Of a stretch of 9,743 nucleotides of DNA, positions 1 to 4,781 are shown piece after piece (position 1 is the first letter of the stretch; each line of letters begins with the position of its first letter). The stretch is from positions 1 through 9,743 of the forward strand of contig JAFYVA010000035.1 in the NCBI GenBank assembly GCA_017549325.1. The letters run 5' to 3'. Made by a program: the position numbers and the translations under genes. The notes under the pieces are model-generated. The model did not search any database. It was not told the origin of the DNA and saw only the letters and a list, made by a program, of their open reading frames with translations. This DNA is from Oscillospiraceae bacterium. GTDB lineage: Bacteria > Bacillota_A > Clostridia > Oscillospirales > Oscillospiraceae.

Positions 1-59
1 ACCATTGCCTTAATTTCCGGCAAAAGACTCTGTACATGCGTGTATTTCCTTTTAGACAT
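1..59 (-). CDS. Transposase OrfA-like helix-turn-helix protein, 5' fragment (runs off window)
   Basis: Only the first 19 codons are visible, read leftward from an ATG at 59-57 with no stop before the window edge. The peptide begins MSKRKYTHVQSLLPEIKAM. From family knowledge, this resembles the start of small helix-turn-helix proteins found in Clostridia as OrfA of IS3-like elements (pattern M-[AS]-K-R-K-[YH]-[ST]-H followed by an E-I/V-x-x-M segment), which bind the element ends. A G-rich ribosome binding site lies immediately upstream but inside a perfect hairpin (67-102), as is seen in some transposase genes that limit their own translation. The sequence around it is less GC-rich than the neighbouring chromosomal genes. 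The fragment is too short to exclude another small DNA-binding protein. Confidence 0.55.
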   Translation of the reverse strand, partial: MSKRKYTHVQSLLPEIKAM

Positions 60-66
60 AAGAACA

Positions 67-102
67 CCCCCTGATGTAGGTATATTTTCCTACATCAGGG
101 GG
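67..102 (-). repeat. Perfect 14-bp inverted repeat masking the ribosome binding site of the transposase-like gene
   Basis: CCCCCTGATGTAGG at 67-80 and CCTACATCAGGGGG at 89-102 are exact reverse complements separated by the 8-nt loop TATATTTT. In leftward RNA the 3' arm carries the AGGGGG purine run that would act as the Shine-Dalgarno sequence, and the stem ends seven bases before the start codon. The hairpin should therefore sequester the ribosome binding site. Neither side has a convincing U-tract (CCTTTTG on one side, TGTTCTT on the other), so it is a poor intrinsic terminator. The inverted repeat is seen directly; the translational role is inferred. Confidence 0.75.
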
Positions 103-166
103 CCTTTTGTCTATTGTCCGTTTTTACTGGACCTGTTCACTGTGAGGCGGTCTTTTTTCTATATCC

Positions 167-877
167 TTATTGCGCTTTCAGCCACGCGGGGAACTCACGC
201 AGGGAGCCGTGGGGCATGGTGATGGGCGTGCCGTCGCGGTTGATGGGATGGTCGGTGACGAAATAGCGCTTCGTGATGCCTGCCGCAGCGGAGGCCAGCA
301 TATCCTCCTGCATATCGTTACCCACCATGGTGATCTCCTCGGGGGCAAGGCCCAGCTTGCCCATGATCTCCCGGTAGTAGTCGGGGTTGGGCTTGCAGAA
401 GGAGGAATTCTCGTAGGTGGTGATGTAGTCAAAATCCTCCGCCGACAGCCCCACCCAACTGAGGCGGCTGAGGACCGCATCACGGGGGAAGATAGGATTG
501 GTGGACAGTACCACTACATCGGCCCATTCACGGGCGGCCGCCACGGCGGCGCGGGCAGCGGAGGCATCGGGAAGGCAGGCATCCTTCACCGCATGGAACT
601 CCTTGCTGTAGAAGGCGTGAAACACGTCGCGCTCGTCATAGACCCGCTGGCCGCACAGCTTGGCAAACGCCTGCCAGAAGCGCTCGAAATTGCTGGTGGT
701 GCCGTCGTTGGCGATGACGGCGGCGGTACACTGCCACATGGCGTCGGCCATATCCTTCGGCTCGTAGCCCATAGGCGCGGCGAAGGCCGAGAGGTGACGG
801 AGATAGCCGCGGATAAACGTCTCCATATCCATACCCAGCAGCGTGCCGTCCAGATCGAAAAATACGGCTCTCTTCAT
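167..877 (-). CDS. HAD-family hydrolase, subfamily IA-like phosphatase
   Basis: A 236-residue cytoplasmic protein with all four haloacid dehalogenase motifs in order. Motif I is DLDGT, with nucleophile Asp8 and acid/base Asp10. Motif II is LSTN, with Ser125. Motif III is Lys162 in FCKPNPDYY. Motif IV is GNDMQED, with Asp188 and Asp192 for Mg2+. The roughly 100 residues between motifs I and II form a mainly helical C1-type cap, so the substrate is probably a small phosphorylated metabolite, although the sequence does not say which. Family members hydrolyse phosphomonoesters through an aspartyl-phosphate. The ATG at 877 shares one base with the stop codon of the upstream gene (TGATG), and GGGAG lies just before it, so the two genes are probably translationally coupled. 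No convincing terminator follows before the insertion-sequence remnant. Confidence 0.88.
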   Translation of the reverse strand: MKRAVFFDLDGTLLGMDMETFIRGYLRHLSAFAAPMGYEPKDMADAMWQCTAAVIANDGTTSNFERFWQAFAKLCGQRVYDERDVFHAFYSKEFHAVKDACLPDASAARAAVAAAREWADVVVLSTNPIFPRDAVLSRLSWVGLSAEDFDYITTYENSSFCKPNPDYYREIMGKLGLAPEEITMVGNDMQEDMLASAAAGITKRYFVTDHPINRDGTPITMPHGSLREFPAWLKAQ

Positions 878-1305
878 CAGCTTCTCCCGTGAATCTCACC
901 GCGGCAGCGGGGACAGGTGATGACGATCTTGCCCTTGCCCACCGGCACACGGCACACGGCGCGGCAGTTGGGGCAGGTGAAGTACTTGTGCTCACGATCG
1001 GCCCGCTGCTGCTTATTTTTGCCCAGCTTGCCCTTGATGGGCCACCAGATCTTCTGCAGGAACCATGCATTCTCTGCCCGGCGCTTATCCAGTCTGCGGG
1101 AGAAGATACGAAAAACGGTCACCACCAGCAGCACCGTGGAGACGAAGCCCAGCAGCCCCTCCACCGCATCGGGCATTTCGAAGATGGCGGCGATCACATC
1201 CAGCGCGATGGCCGTCCATATGGTGGCCAGACACAGATGGTCAGCACCGTTGCGCCCGTACATAAAGCGGCTCAGGCCGTTGCGCAATTTTTGAAAGAAA
1301 CCCAT
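877..1305 (-). CDS. Two-helix membrane protein with C-terminal zinc ribbon, function unknown
   Basis: A 142-residue protein I cannot assign to a characterised family. Residues about 22-43 and 49-68 are two hydrophobic segments forming a membrane hairpin. A basic stretch (about 69-108) follows, and the C-terminus has a zinc-ribbon pattern: CPNC at 111-114 and CPRC at 131-134, with an additional Cys118. Two membrane passes plus the basic loop place both ends in the cytoplasm by the positive-inside rule, so the ribbon would face inward. The start at 1305 is supported by GAGGA upstream and a promoter at 1341-1369. It is the first gene of a pair with the HAD phosphatase, sharing a TGATG junction, so the two may act together. 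A general role in sensing or scaffolding at the membrane is possible but unproven. Confidence 0.75.
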   Translation of the reverse strand: MGFFQKLRNGLSRFMYGRNGADHLCLATIWTAIALDVIAAIFEMPDAVEGLLGFVSTVLLVVTVFRIFSRRLDKRRAENAWFLQKIWWPIKGKLGKNKQQRADREHKYFTCPNCRAVCRVPVGKGKIVITCPRCRGEIHGRS

Positions 1306-1340
1306 GTTATTTCCTCGTTTCTCCTGTTGTTTTCTCTGCT

Positions 1341-1369
1341 ATTTTATCCCAATTCCCTCCAAAGGTAAA
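1341..1369 (-). promoter_or_regulatory. Sigma-A-type promoter for the zinc-ribbon/HAD operon
   Basis: Read leftward, a -35-like TTTACC (1369-1364) and a -10-like TAAAAT (1346-1341) are separated by exactly 17 bp. Transcription would begin near 1334, giving a leader of about 28 nt that contains the AGGAG and GAGGA purine runs. The match is moderate (TTTACC against TTGACA, TAAAAT against TATAAT). It lies in an AT-rich gap and is divergent from the rpe promoter. Confidence 0.55.
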
Positions 1370-1415
1370 GGGGCGGTTTTGAAAATTAACAAATCGGTCA
1401 AATTTCTTCTCTTTA

Positions 1416-1444
1416 TTGCATTTACGCGGCGGCATTGGTATAAT
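1416..1444 (+). promoter_or_regulatory. Strong sigma-A promoter for the rpe-recR-apbE operon
   Basis: TTGCAT (1416-1421) and a perfect TATAAT (1439-1444) are separated by 17 bp, with an extended -10 TG at 1436-1437. The start of transcription is expected near 1451, leaving a leader of about 137 nt before the rpe start codon. This is the only clear promoter upstream of the six-gene plus-strand unit that ends at 5823. Confidence 0.8.
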
Positions 1445-1450
1445 GGAACG

Positions 1451-1587
1451 ATAGAAATACACTGGGAGCCGACGGACAGCCGTCCGCCGACCCCCTATCT
1501 GAAAAGATGCTGCCCGCGGTGCAGCCCTCACACCTATTGTATGATGCCGCACTGTCCCCCGTGCGGCAAGGAAAAAGGAGTCACATT
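1451..1587 (+). promoter_or_regulatory. Structured 5' leader of rpe mRNA
   Basis: The predicted 137-nt untranslated leader holds two hairpin regions. At 1471-1486, two mutually exclusive 5-bp stems are possible: GACGG/CCGTC, or CGGAC/GTCCG shifted by two bases. At 1545-1568 there is a perfect 8-bp stem, TGCCGCAC/GTGCGGCA, with loop TGTCCCCC. The second stem ends six bases before the AAGGAG ribosome binding site (1575-1580), so it leaves that site exposed, and it has no U-tract, so it is not an intrinsic terminator. I recognise no known riboswitch or T-box. The stems are seen; any regulatory role is inference. Confidence 0.45.
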
Positions 1588-2232
1588 ATGGTCAAGATCG
1601 CCCCCTCTATCCTCTCTGCTGACTTTGCCAACCTGCAGCGCGACATTGAGCGCATCGCCACCGCCGACTATGTCCATGTGGATGTGATGGACGGCCTGTT
1701 CGTCCCCAACATCACCATCGGCATCCCCGTGGTCAAGTCTCTGCGTCCCACCACGGAGCTGCCTCTGGATGTGCACCTGATGATCGACCGCCCCGTCCGC
1801 TACGTGGAGCAGTTCTGCGACGCAGGTGCCGACATCATCACCTGCCACGTGGAGTCCGACACCGAGGAGAATACCCGCGAGGCACTGCGCCTGATCCGCG
1901 CCAAGGGTAAGCGCGCCGGCGTGGTGGTCAAGCCCAAGACGCCCGCCTCCGCCGTTCTGCCCTTCATCGAGCTGTGCGACATCATCCTTGTCATGACGGT
2001 GGAGCCCGGCTTCGGCGGCCAGAAGTTCATGGCCGATATGATGCCCAAGGTGGAGACGATCCGCGGCTACATCGACGCTATGAACCCCGCCTGCGAGCTG
2101 GAGGTGGACGGCGGCGTGGATACCGCCACGGCCCCTCTGTGCATCCATAGCGGCGCCAATGTACTGGTGGCCGGCAGCGCCGTGTATAAAGCCGCCGATA
2201 TTCCGGCCAAAATCAAGGAACTGAGAGGATAA
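1588..2232 (+). CDS. rpe: Ribulose-phosphate 3-epimerase
   Basis: This enzyme interconverts D-ribulose 5-phosphate and D-xylulose 5-phosphate in the non-oxidative pentose phosphate pathway. The 214-residue TIM-barrel protein has the typical family length and its hallmarks: APSILSADF at the N-terminus, HVDVMDG with metal ligand His30 and catalytic Asp32, DVHLM with His63, VMTVEPGFGGQ as the phosphate/active-site loop, and EVDGG with catalytic Asp174. The ATG at 1588 is chosen because AAGGAG lies seven bases upstream and the product starts exactly where the family does. An in-frame ATG at 1507 would add 27 residues without family similarity or a ribosome binding site. It is the first gene of a plus-strand operon, with recR eight bases downstream. 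In many Firmicutes rpe instead sits after rsgA, which is not seen here. Confidence 0.97.
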   Translation: MVKIAPSILSADFANLQRDIERIATADYVHVDVMDGLFVPNITIGIPVVKSLRPTTELPLDVHLMIDRPVRYVEQFCDAGADIITCHVESDTEENTREALRLIRAKGKRAGVVVKPKTPASAVLPFIELCDIILVMTVEPGFGGQKFMADMMPKVETIRGYIDAMNPACELEVDGGVDTATAPLCIHSGANVLVAGSAVYKAADIPAKIKELRG

Positions 2233-2240
2233 CAACGTCT

Positions 2241-2840
2241 ATGGAATTTTTCCCCGCACCCCTTGAACATTTGGTGGAGCAGTTCGCCCGTTTGCCCGGC
2301 ATCGGCGGCAAGTCTGCCCAGCGTCTGGCCTTCCACGTGCTGAACCTCCCCGAGGACGAGGCCCGCGAGTTCGCCGACGCCATCGTTGATGCCAAGCGCA
2401 ACGTAACGCTCTGTCCCGTGTGCTGCTCGCTGACCGCCGGCGGCCTGTGCCCCATCTGCGCCGACCGCAAGCGCGACGAGCGCGTCATCTGCGTGGTGGC
2501 CGACCCCCGCGATGTGCTGGCGGTGGAGCGCGCCCGCGAGTTCCACGGACGCTACCATGTGCTCCACGGTGTCCTCTCCCCCATCAACCACGTGGGCCCC
2601 GACGATCTGCAGATCCGCTCGCTCCTTGACCGCGTGGCCACCGGCGACATCTCCGAGGTCATCATGGCCACCAATCCCGACACCGAGGGCGAGGCGACGG
2701 CACTGTATCTGGCCCGCCTCCTCAAGCCCTTCGGCGTGAAGGTGACCCGCCTTGCCTACGGCATCCCCGTGGGCGGCCATCTGGAGTTCGCCGATGACGC
2801 CACCTTGATGCGCGCATTGGAAGGACGCCGCGAGCTATGA
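2241..2840 (+). CDS. recR: Recombination mediator protein RecR
   Basis: RecR works with RecO (and RecF) to load RecA onto SSB-coated single-stranded DNA in recombinational repair. The 199-residue length is standard. Domains in order: an N-terminal helix-hairpin-helix (LPGIGGKSAQRLA, residues 18-30), a C4 zinc finger (Cys58, Cys61, Cys70, Cys73), a TOPRIM domain (about 81-175, with ATNPDTEGEATALYL), and the C-terminal Walker-B-like GIPVGG segment ending in LEGRRE. Two departures from common forms: residue 87 is Ala where many RecRs have Glu (Bacillus has Gln), and the usual GGDLEYAD reads GGHLEFAD, with His180 replacing Asp. The AGAGG ribosome binding site overlaps the end of rpe and sits an unusually long 12 bases from the ATG. 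The stop codon overlaps the next start (ATGA). Its usual partners dnaX and ybaB are absent here. Confidence 0.97.
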   Translation: MEFFPAPLEHLVEQFARLPGIGGKSAQRLAFHVLNLPEDEAREFADAIVDAKRNVTLCPVCCSLTAGGLCPICADRKRDERVICVVADPRDVLAVERAREFHGRYHVLHGVLSPINHVGPDDLQIRSLLDRVATGDISEVIMATNPDTEGEATALYLARLLKPFGVKVTRLAYGIPVGGHLEFADDATLMRALEGRREL

Positions 2841-3859
2841 AAAAAGTATTTCTCCCGCTGTTGATCCTGCTGTTGCTGCTGACGGGCTGCGCCCCCAAGA
2901 CCGAGTCGCTGGACATCTTCGCCATGGATACCTACATGACGCTGGTGGCCGTGGGCGACGGCGCCTTCGACGCGCTGCAGACAAGCGCCAACATCGTCAA
3001 TACGCTGGAGCAGTCCATGAGCCGCACCGTCGAGAGTTCCGATGTGTCGGTTTTGAATGCCGCGGGCAGCGCCGAGCTGGGCTTTGATACCGCCGCGCTC
3101 TTGGAGGAGGCGATCGCGCTGAGCGAGGCCACCGGCGGCTGCTTTGATGTGACCGTTGCCCCGCTGGTGGAGCTGTGGAACATCAACAGCGATACCCCCT
3201 ATGTGCCCACGCAGGCCGAGATCGACGCCCTGCTGCCCTCTGTTGGCAGCGAGCACATCTCTCTCGACGGCGGCATTGCCACGCTGGACGAGGGCTGCGC
3301 CATCGATTTGGGCGGCATCGCCAAGGGCTTCGCCTCCGACCGCATCGCTCAGCTCTACCACGAGCGGGAGCTCAAGGGCGGCTTCATCTCCCTGGGCGGC
3401 AACGTGTACGTCCACGGCGACAACACCGACGGCGAGGCGTGGAGCGTGGCCATCCAGCACCCCGAGGACATGAGCGGCTACGCCTGTATGCTGCACCTGC
3501 GGGATGCCTTCGTGGTGACTTCCGGCGGCTATCAGCGCAACTTCACCGCCCCCGACGGCACGGTGTATCAGCACATTCTCGATCCTGCCACCGGAAAACC
3601 TGCAAACAGCGATTTGCTGAGCGTTTCCATCATCCTGCCCTATGACGATACCGCCCTCCACGGCTCCATGGCCGACGCCTATTCCACGGCGCTGTATGTG
3701 ATGGGCGAGACGGGTGCCTGCGATTTCTGGGCACTGAGACAGAATTTCGACATGGTGCTGGTAACTGCCGACGGCCGCGTGATCTACACGCCGGGTCTGA
3801 TCGATCAACTATCCCCCGTTGAGGAGAGCGGATATGACTACCAAGTACTCACCGCCTGA
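2837..3859 (+). CDS. apbE: FAD:protein FMN transferase, ApbE-family lipoprotein (FmnB-like)
   Basis: ApbE enzymes transfer FMN from FAD to a threonine or serine of extracytoplasmic redox proteins, using Mg2+. This 340-residue protein begins with a lipoprotein signal: a positively charged MKK, a leucine-rich helix, and the lipobox LTGC with lipidated Cys18. It should therefore be anchored on the outer face of the membrane. Family motifs in order: MDTYMT (30-35), DLGGIAKGFASD (157-168), SLGGNVYVHG (185-194), TSGGYQR (228-234), HILDPATGKP (247-256), and the metal-binding ADAYSTAL (279-286; Asp280 and Thr284). The start overlaps the recR stop by four bases, indicating translational coupling. The next two genes resemble EetA and EetB, which accompany ApbE (FmnB) in Gram-positive extracellular electron transfer loci. 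No flavinylation-type [ST]GA[ST] target motif was found in the neighbouring products, so the acceptor lies elsewhere. Confidence 0.95.
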   Translation: MKKVFLPLLILLLLLTGCAPKTESLDIFAMDTYMTLVAVGDGAFDALQTSANIVNTLEQSMSRTVESSDVSVLNAAGSAELGFDTAALLEEAIALSEATGGCFDVTVAPLVELWNINSDTPYVPTQAEIDALLPSVGSEHISLDGGIATLDEGCAIDLGGIAKGFASDRIAQLYHERELKGGFISLGGNVYVHGDNTDGEAWSVAIQHPEDMSGYACMLHLRDAFVVTSGGYQRNFTAPDGTVYQHILDPATGKPANSDLLSVSIILPYDDTALHGSMADAYSTALYVMGETGACDFWALRQNFDMVLVTADGRVIYTPGLIDQLSPVEESGYDYQVLTA

Positions 3860-4247
3860 TGGGCGGCCTAAAAAATGGGATATTGCCGTGGTCATCATCG
3901 TCCTGCTGCTCTCGGGCGCGGTGGCGCTGGGCTTCTACGGGCCGAAGCTGCATCAGGAAGACGGTCTCAGCGCCGTCATCAGCATCGGCGGCGAGGTGAC
4001 GGAGCGCATTGACCTGCACCGTCTTGATGGCGAAACGCATCTGACGGTAGAGGGCGAATGTACGCTGGAGGTGCTTCTCAGCGCCGATGGCGCCGCCGTC
4101 ACAGCCTCCGACTGTCCCACACAGGACTGTGTCCACACAGGGCACATCTCCCGCCCGGGCCAGTCCATCGTCTGCCTCCCCGGACAGGTGGTCATCCATC
4201 TGGAGGGCGCATCCAGTGATGACGCGCCCGATATCGTAGTGGGGTAA
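3834..4247 (+). CDS. NusG domain II-containing membrane protein (EetA-like)
   Basis: A 137-residue protein with one N-terminal membrane anchor (about 16-34) and an extracytoplasmic domain of the NusG-domain-II fold. The diagnostic region is DCPTQDCVHTG (93-103), followed by ISRPGQSIVCLPGQVVI (105-121). Cys94, Cys99 and Cys114 could form a disulfide or bind a ligand. From family knowledge, proteins of this type occur beside Gx-transporter proteins and ApbE, and correspond to EetA in flavin-based electron transfer loci; their molecular role is not well defined. They are not transcription factors despite the domain name. The ATG at 3834 is preferred because GAGGAG lies seven bases upstream; a TTG at 3819 lacks such a site. 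The gene overlaps apbE by 26 bp in another frame, and its ribosome binding site lies inside apbE. Five bases separate it from the next gene. Confidence 0.88.
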   Translation: MTTKYSPPDGRPKKWDIAVVIIVLLLSGAVALGFYGPKLHQEDGLSAVISIGGEVTERIDLHRLDGETHLTVEGECTLEVLLSADGAAVTASDCPTQDCVHTGHISRPGQSIVCLPGQVVIHLEGASSDDAPDIVVG

Positions 4248-4252
4248 GCCGT

Positions 4253-4768
4253 ATGAAATGGACGACAAAACAACTCACTCTCTGCGCCGTGCTGACGGCG
4301 CTGGCACTGGCTCTGAGCACACTGGAAAATCTCTTTCCCGTGACGCTTCTCATCCCCCTGCCGGGTGTGAAACTGGGTCTTGCCAATATCGTGACCCTCT
4401 TTGCTCTGTACTATCTGGGCACCGGCTCTGCCTTTATCATCCTCATCGCCCGCTGTATCTTAGGCGCCATGTTCGCCGGTAACGCCTCGGCGCTGCTGTT
4501 CTCGCTGTTGGGCGGTGTCCTCGCCATGGCGGTGATGGCGCTGCTGCGCAAGGGTAAGCGCTTGAGCGTCTACGGCGTGTCCATCGCCGGTGCCGCCGGA
4601 CACAACATCGGCCAGATCTGTGCCGCCATGATCACCCTGGGCAACACCATGGTGCTGGGATACCTTCCCTTCCTGCTGCTGGTATCTCTCTTCAGCGGCG
4701 CACTGACCGGCTTTGTGGTGGCGCTTCTGTTCCGCGCTATGGAACATGTGAACCTATCCCGCTCGTAA
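4253..4768 (+). CDS. Gx transporter family membrane protein (EetB-like)
   Basis: A 171-residue, very hydrophobic integral membrane protein with about five to six transmembrane segments (roughly 8-26, 43-59, 60-75, 81-98, 108-127 and 134-160). The signature LPGVKLGLANIVTL (36-49) and the later GHNIGQ (116-121) mark the Gx-transporter family, which resembles ECF-transporter substrate-binding (S) components. It is often annotated as heptaprenyl diphosphate synthase component I, but nothing in the sequence suggests prenyl synthase catalysis. In Listeria and Lactiplantibacillus, EetB of the extracellular electron transfer locus belongs to this family and sits next to a NusG-II protein, as here. 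A role in quinone, flavin or electron delivery across the membrane is inferred only. The ATG at 4253 follows the preceding stop by five bases, with a weak GGGG ribosome binding site overlapping that gene's end. Confidence 0.88.
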   Translation: MKWTTKQLTLCAVLTALALALSTLENLFPVTLLIPLPGVKLGLANIVTLFALYYLGTGSAFIILIARCILGAMFAGNASALLFSLLGGVLAMAVMALLRKGKRLSVYGVSIAGAAGHNIGQICAAMITLGNTMVLGYLPFLLLVSLFSGALTGFVVALLFRAMEHVNLSRS

Positions 4769-4781
4769 AGGAGATGCCTAT

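Larger units (their letters stand above)
1..160. mobile_element. Probable end of an insertion sequence (boundary not resolved)
   Basis: This combines three signs: the transposase-like 5' fragment (1-59), its leader hairpin (67-102), and an AT-rich stretch at 103-160 that differs in composition from the adjacent HAD gene. The stretch contains a near-palindrome, TCACTGTGA at 137-145, flanked by GGACC (129-133) and GGTC (149-152) and followed by six T residues. Such a dyad is compatible with a terminal inverted repeat. The other end, any target duplication and most of the transposase lie outside the window, so the outer boundary near 130-160 is an estimate. The T run would only serve rightward RNA, for which there is no gene, so this is not an obvious terminator for the HAD operon. 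Confidence 0.35.

Noticed and set aside
67..102. Intrinsic terminator for the HAD operon
   Set aside because: The stem is perfect but is followed leftward by TGTTCTT, not a U-tract, and its 3' arm is the presumed ribosome binding site of the next gene.
1507..1587. Upstream in-frame ATG giving a 27-residue extension of Rpe
   Set aside because: There is no ribosome binding site before 1507 and no family similarity in the extra residues, while AAGGAG seven bases before 1588 gives a standard Rpe N-terminus.
2756..3808. 350-codon minus-strand frame opposite apbE
   Set aside because: Composition is His/Gly/Ala/Gln-rich as expected for a reverse-frame shadow, there is no upstream ribosome binding site, and apbE motifs on the other strand are unambiguous.
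3819..3833. TTG start five codons upstream for the NusG-II protein
   Set aside because: The GAGGAG sequence falls after this codon and is ideally placed for the ATG at 3834.
4253..4768. Heptaprenyl diphosphate synthase component I
   Set aside because: This is a common database label for the family, but the protein is a polytopic membrane protein without prenyl synthase aspartate-rich motifs, and no component II gene is nearby.
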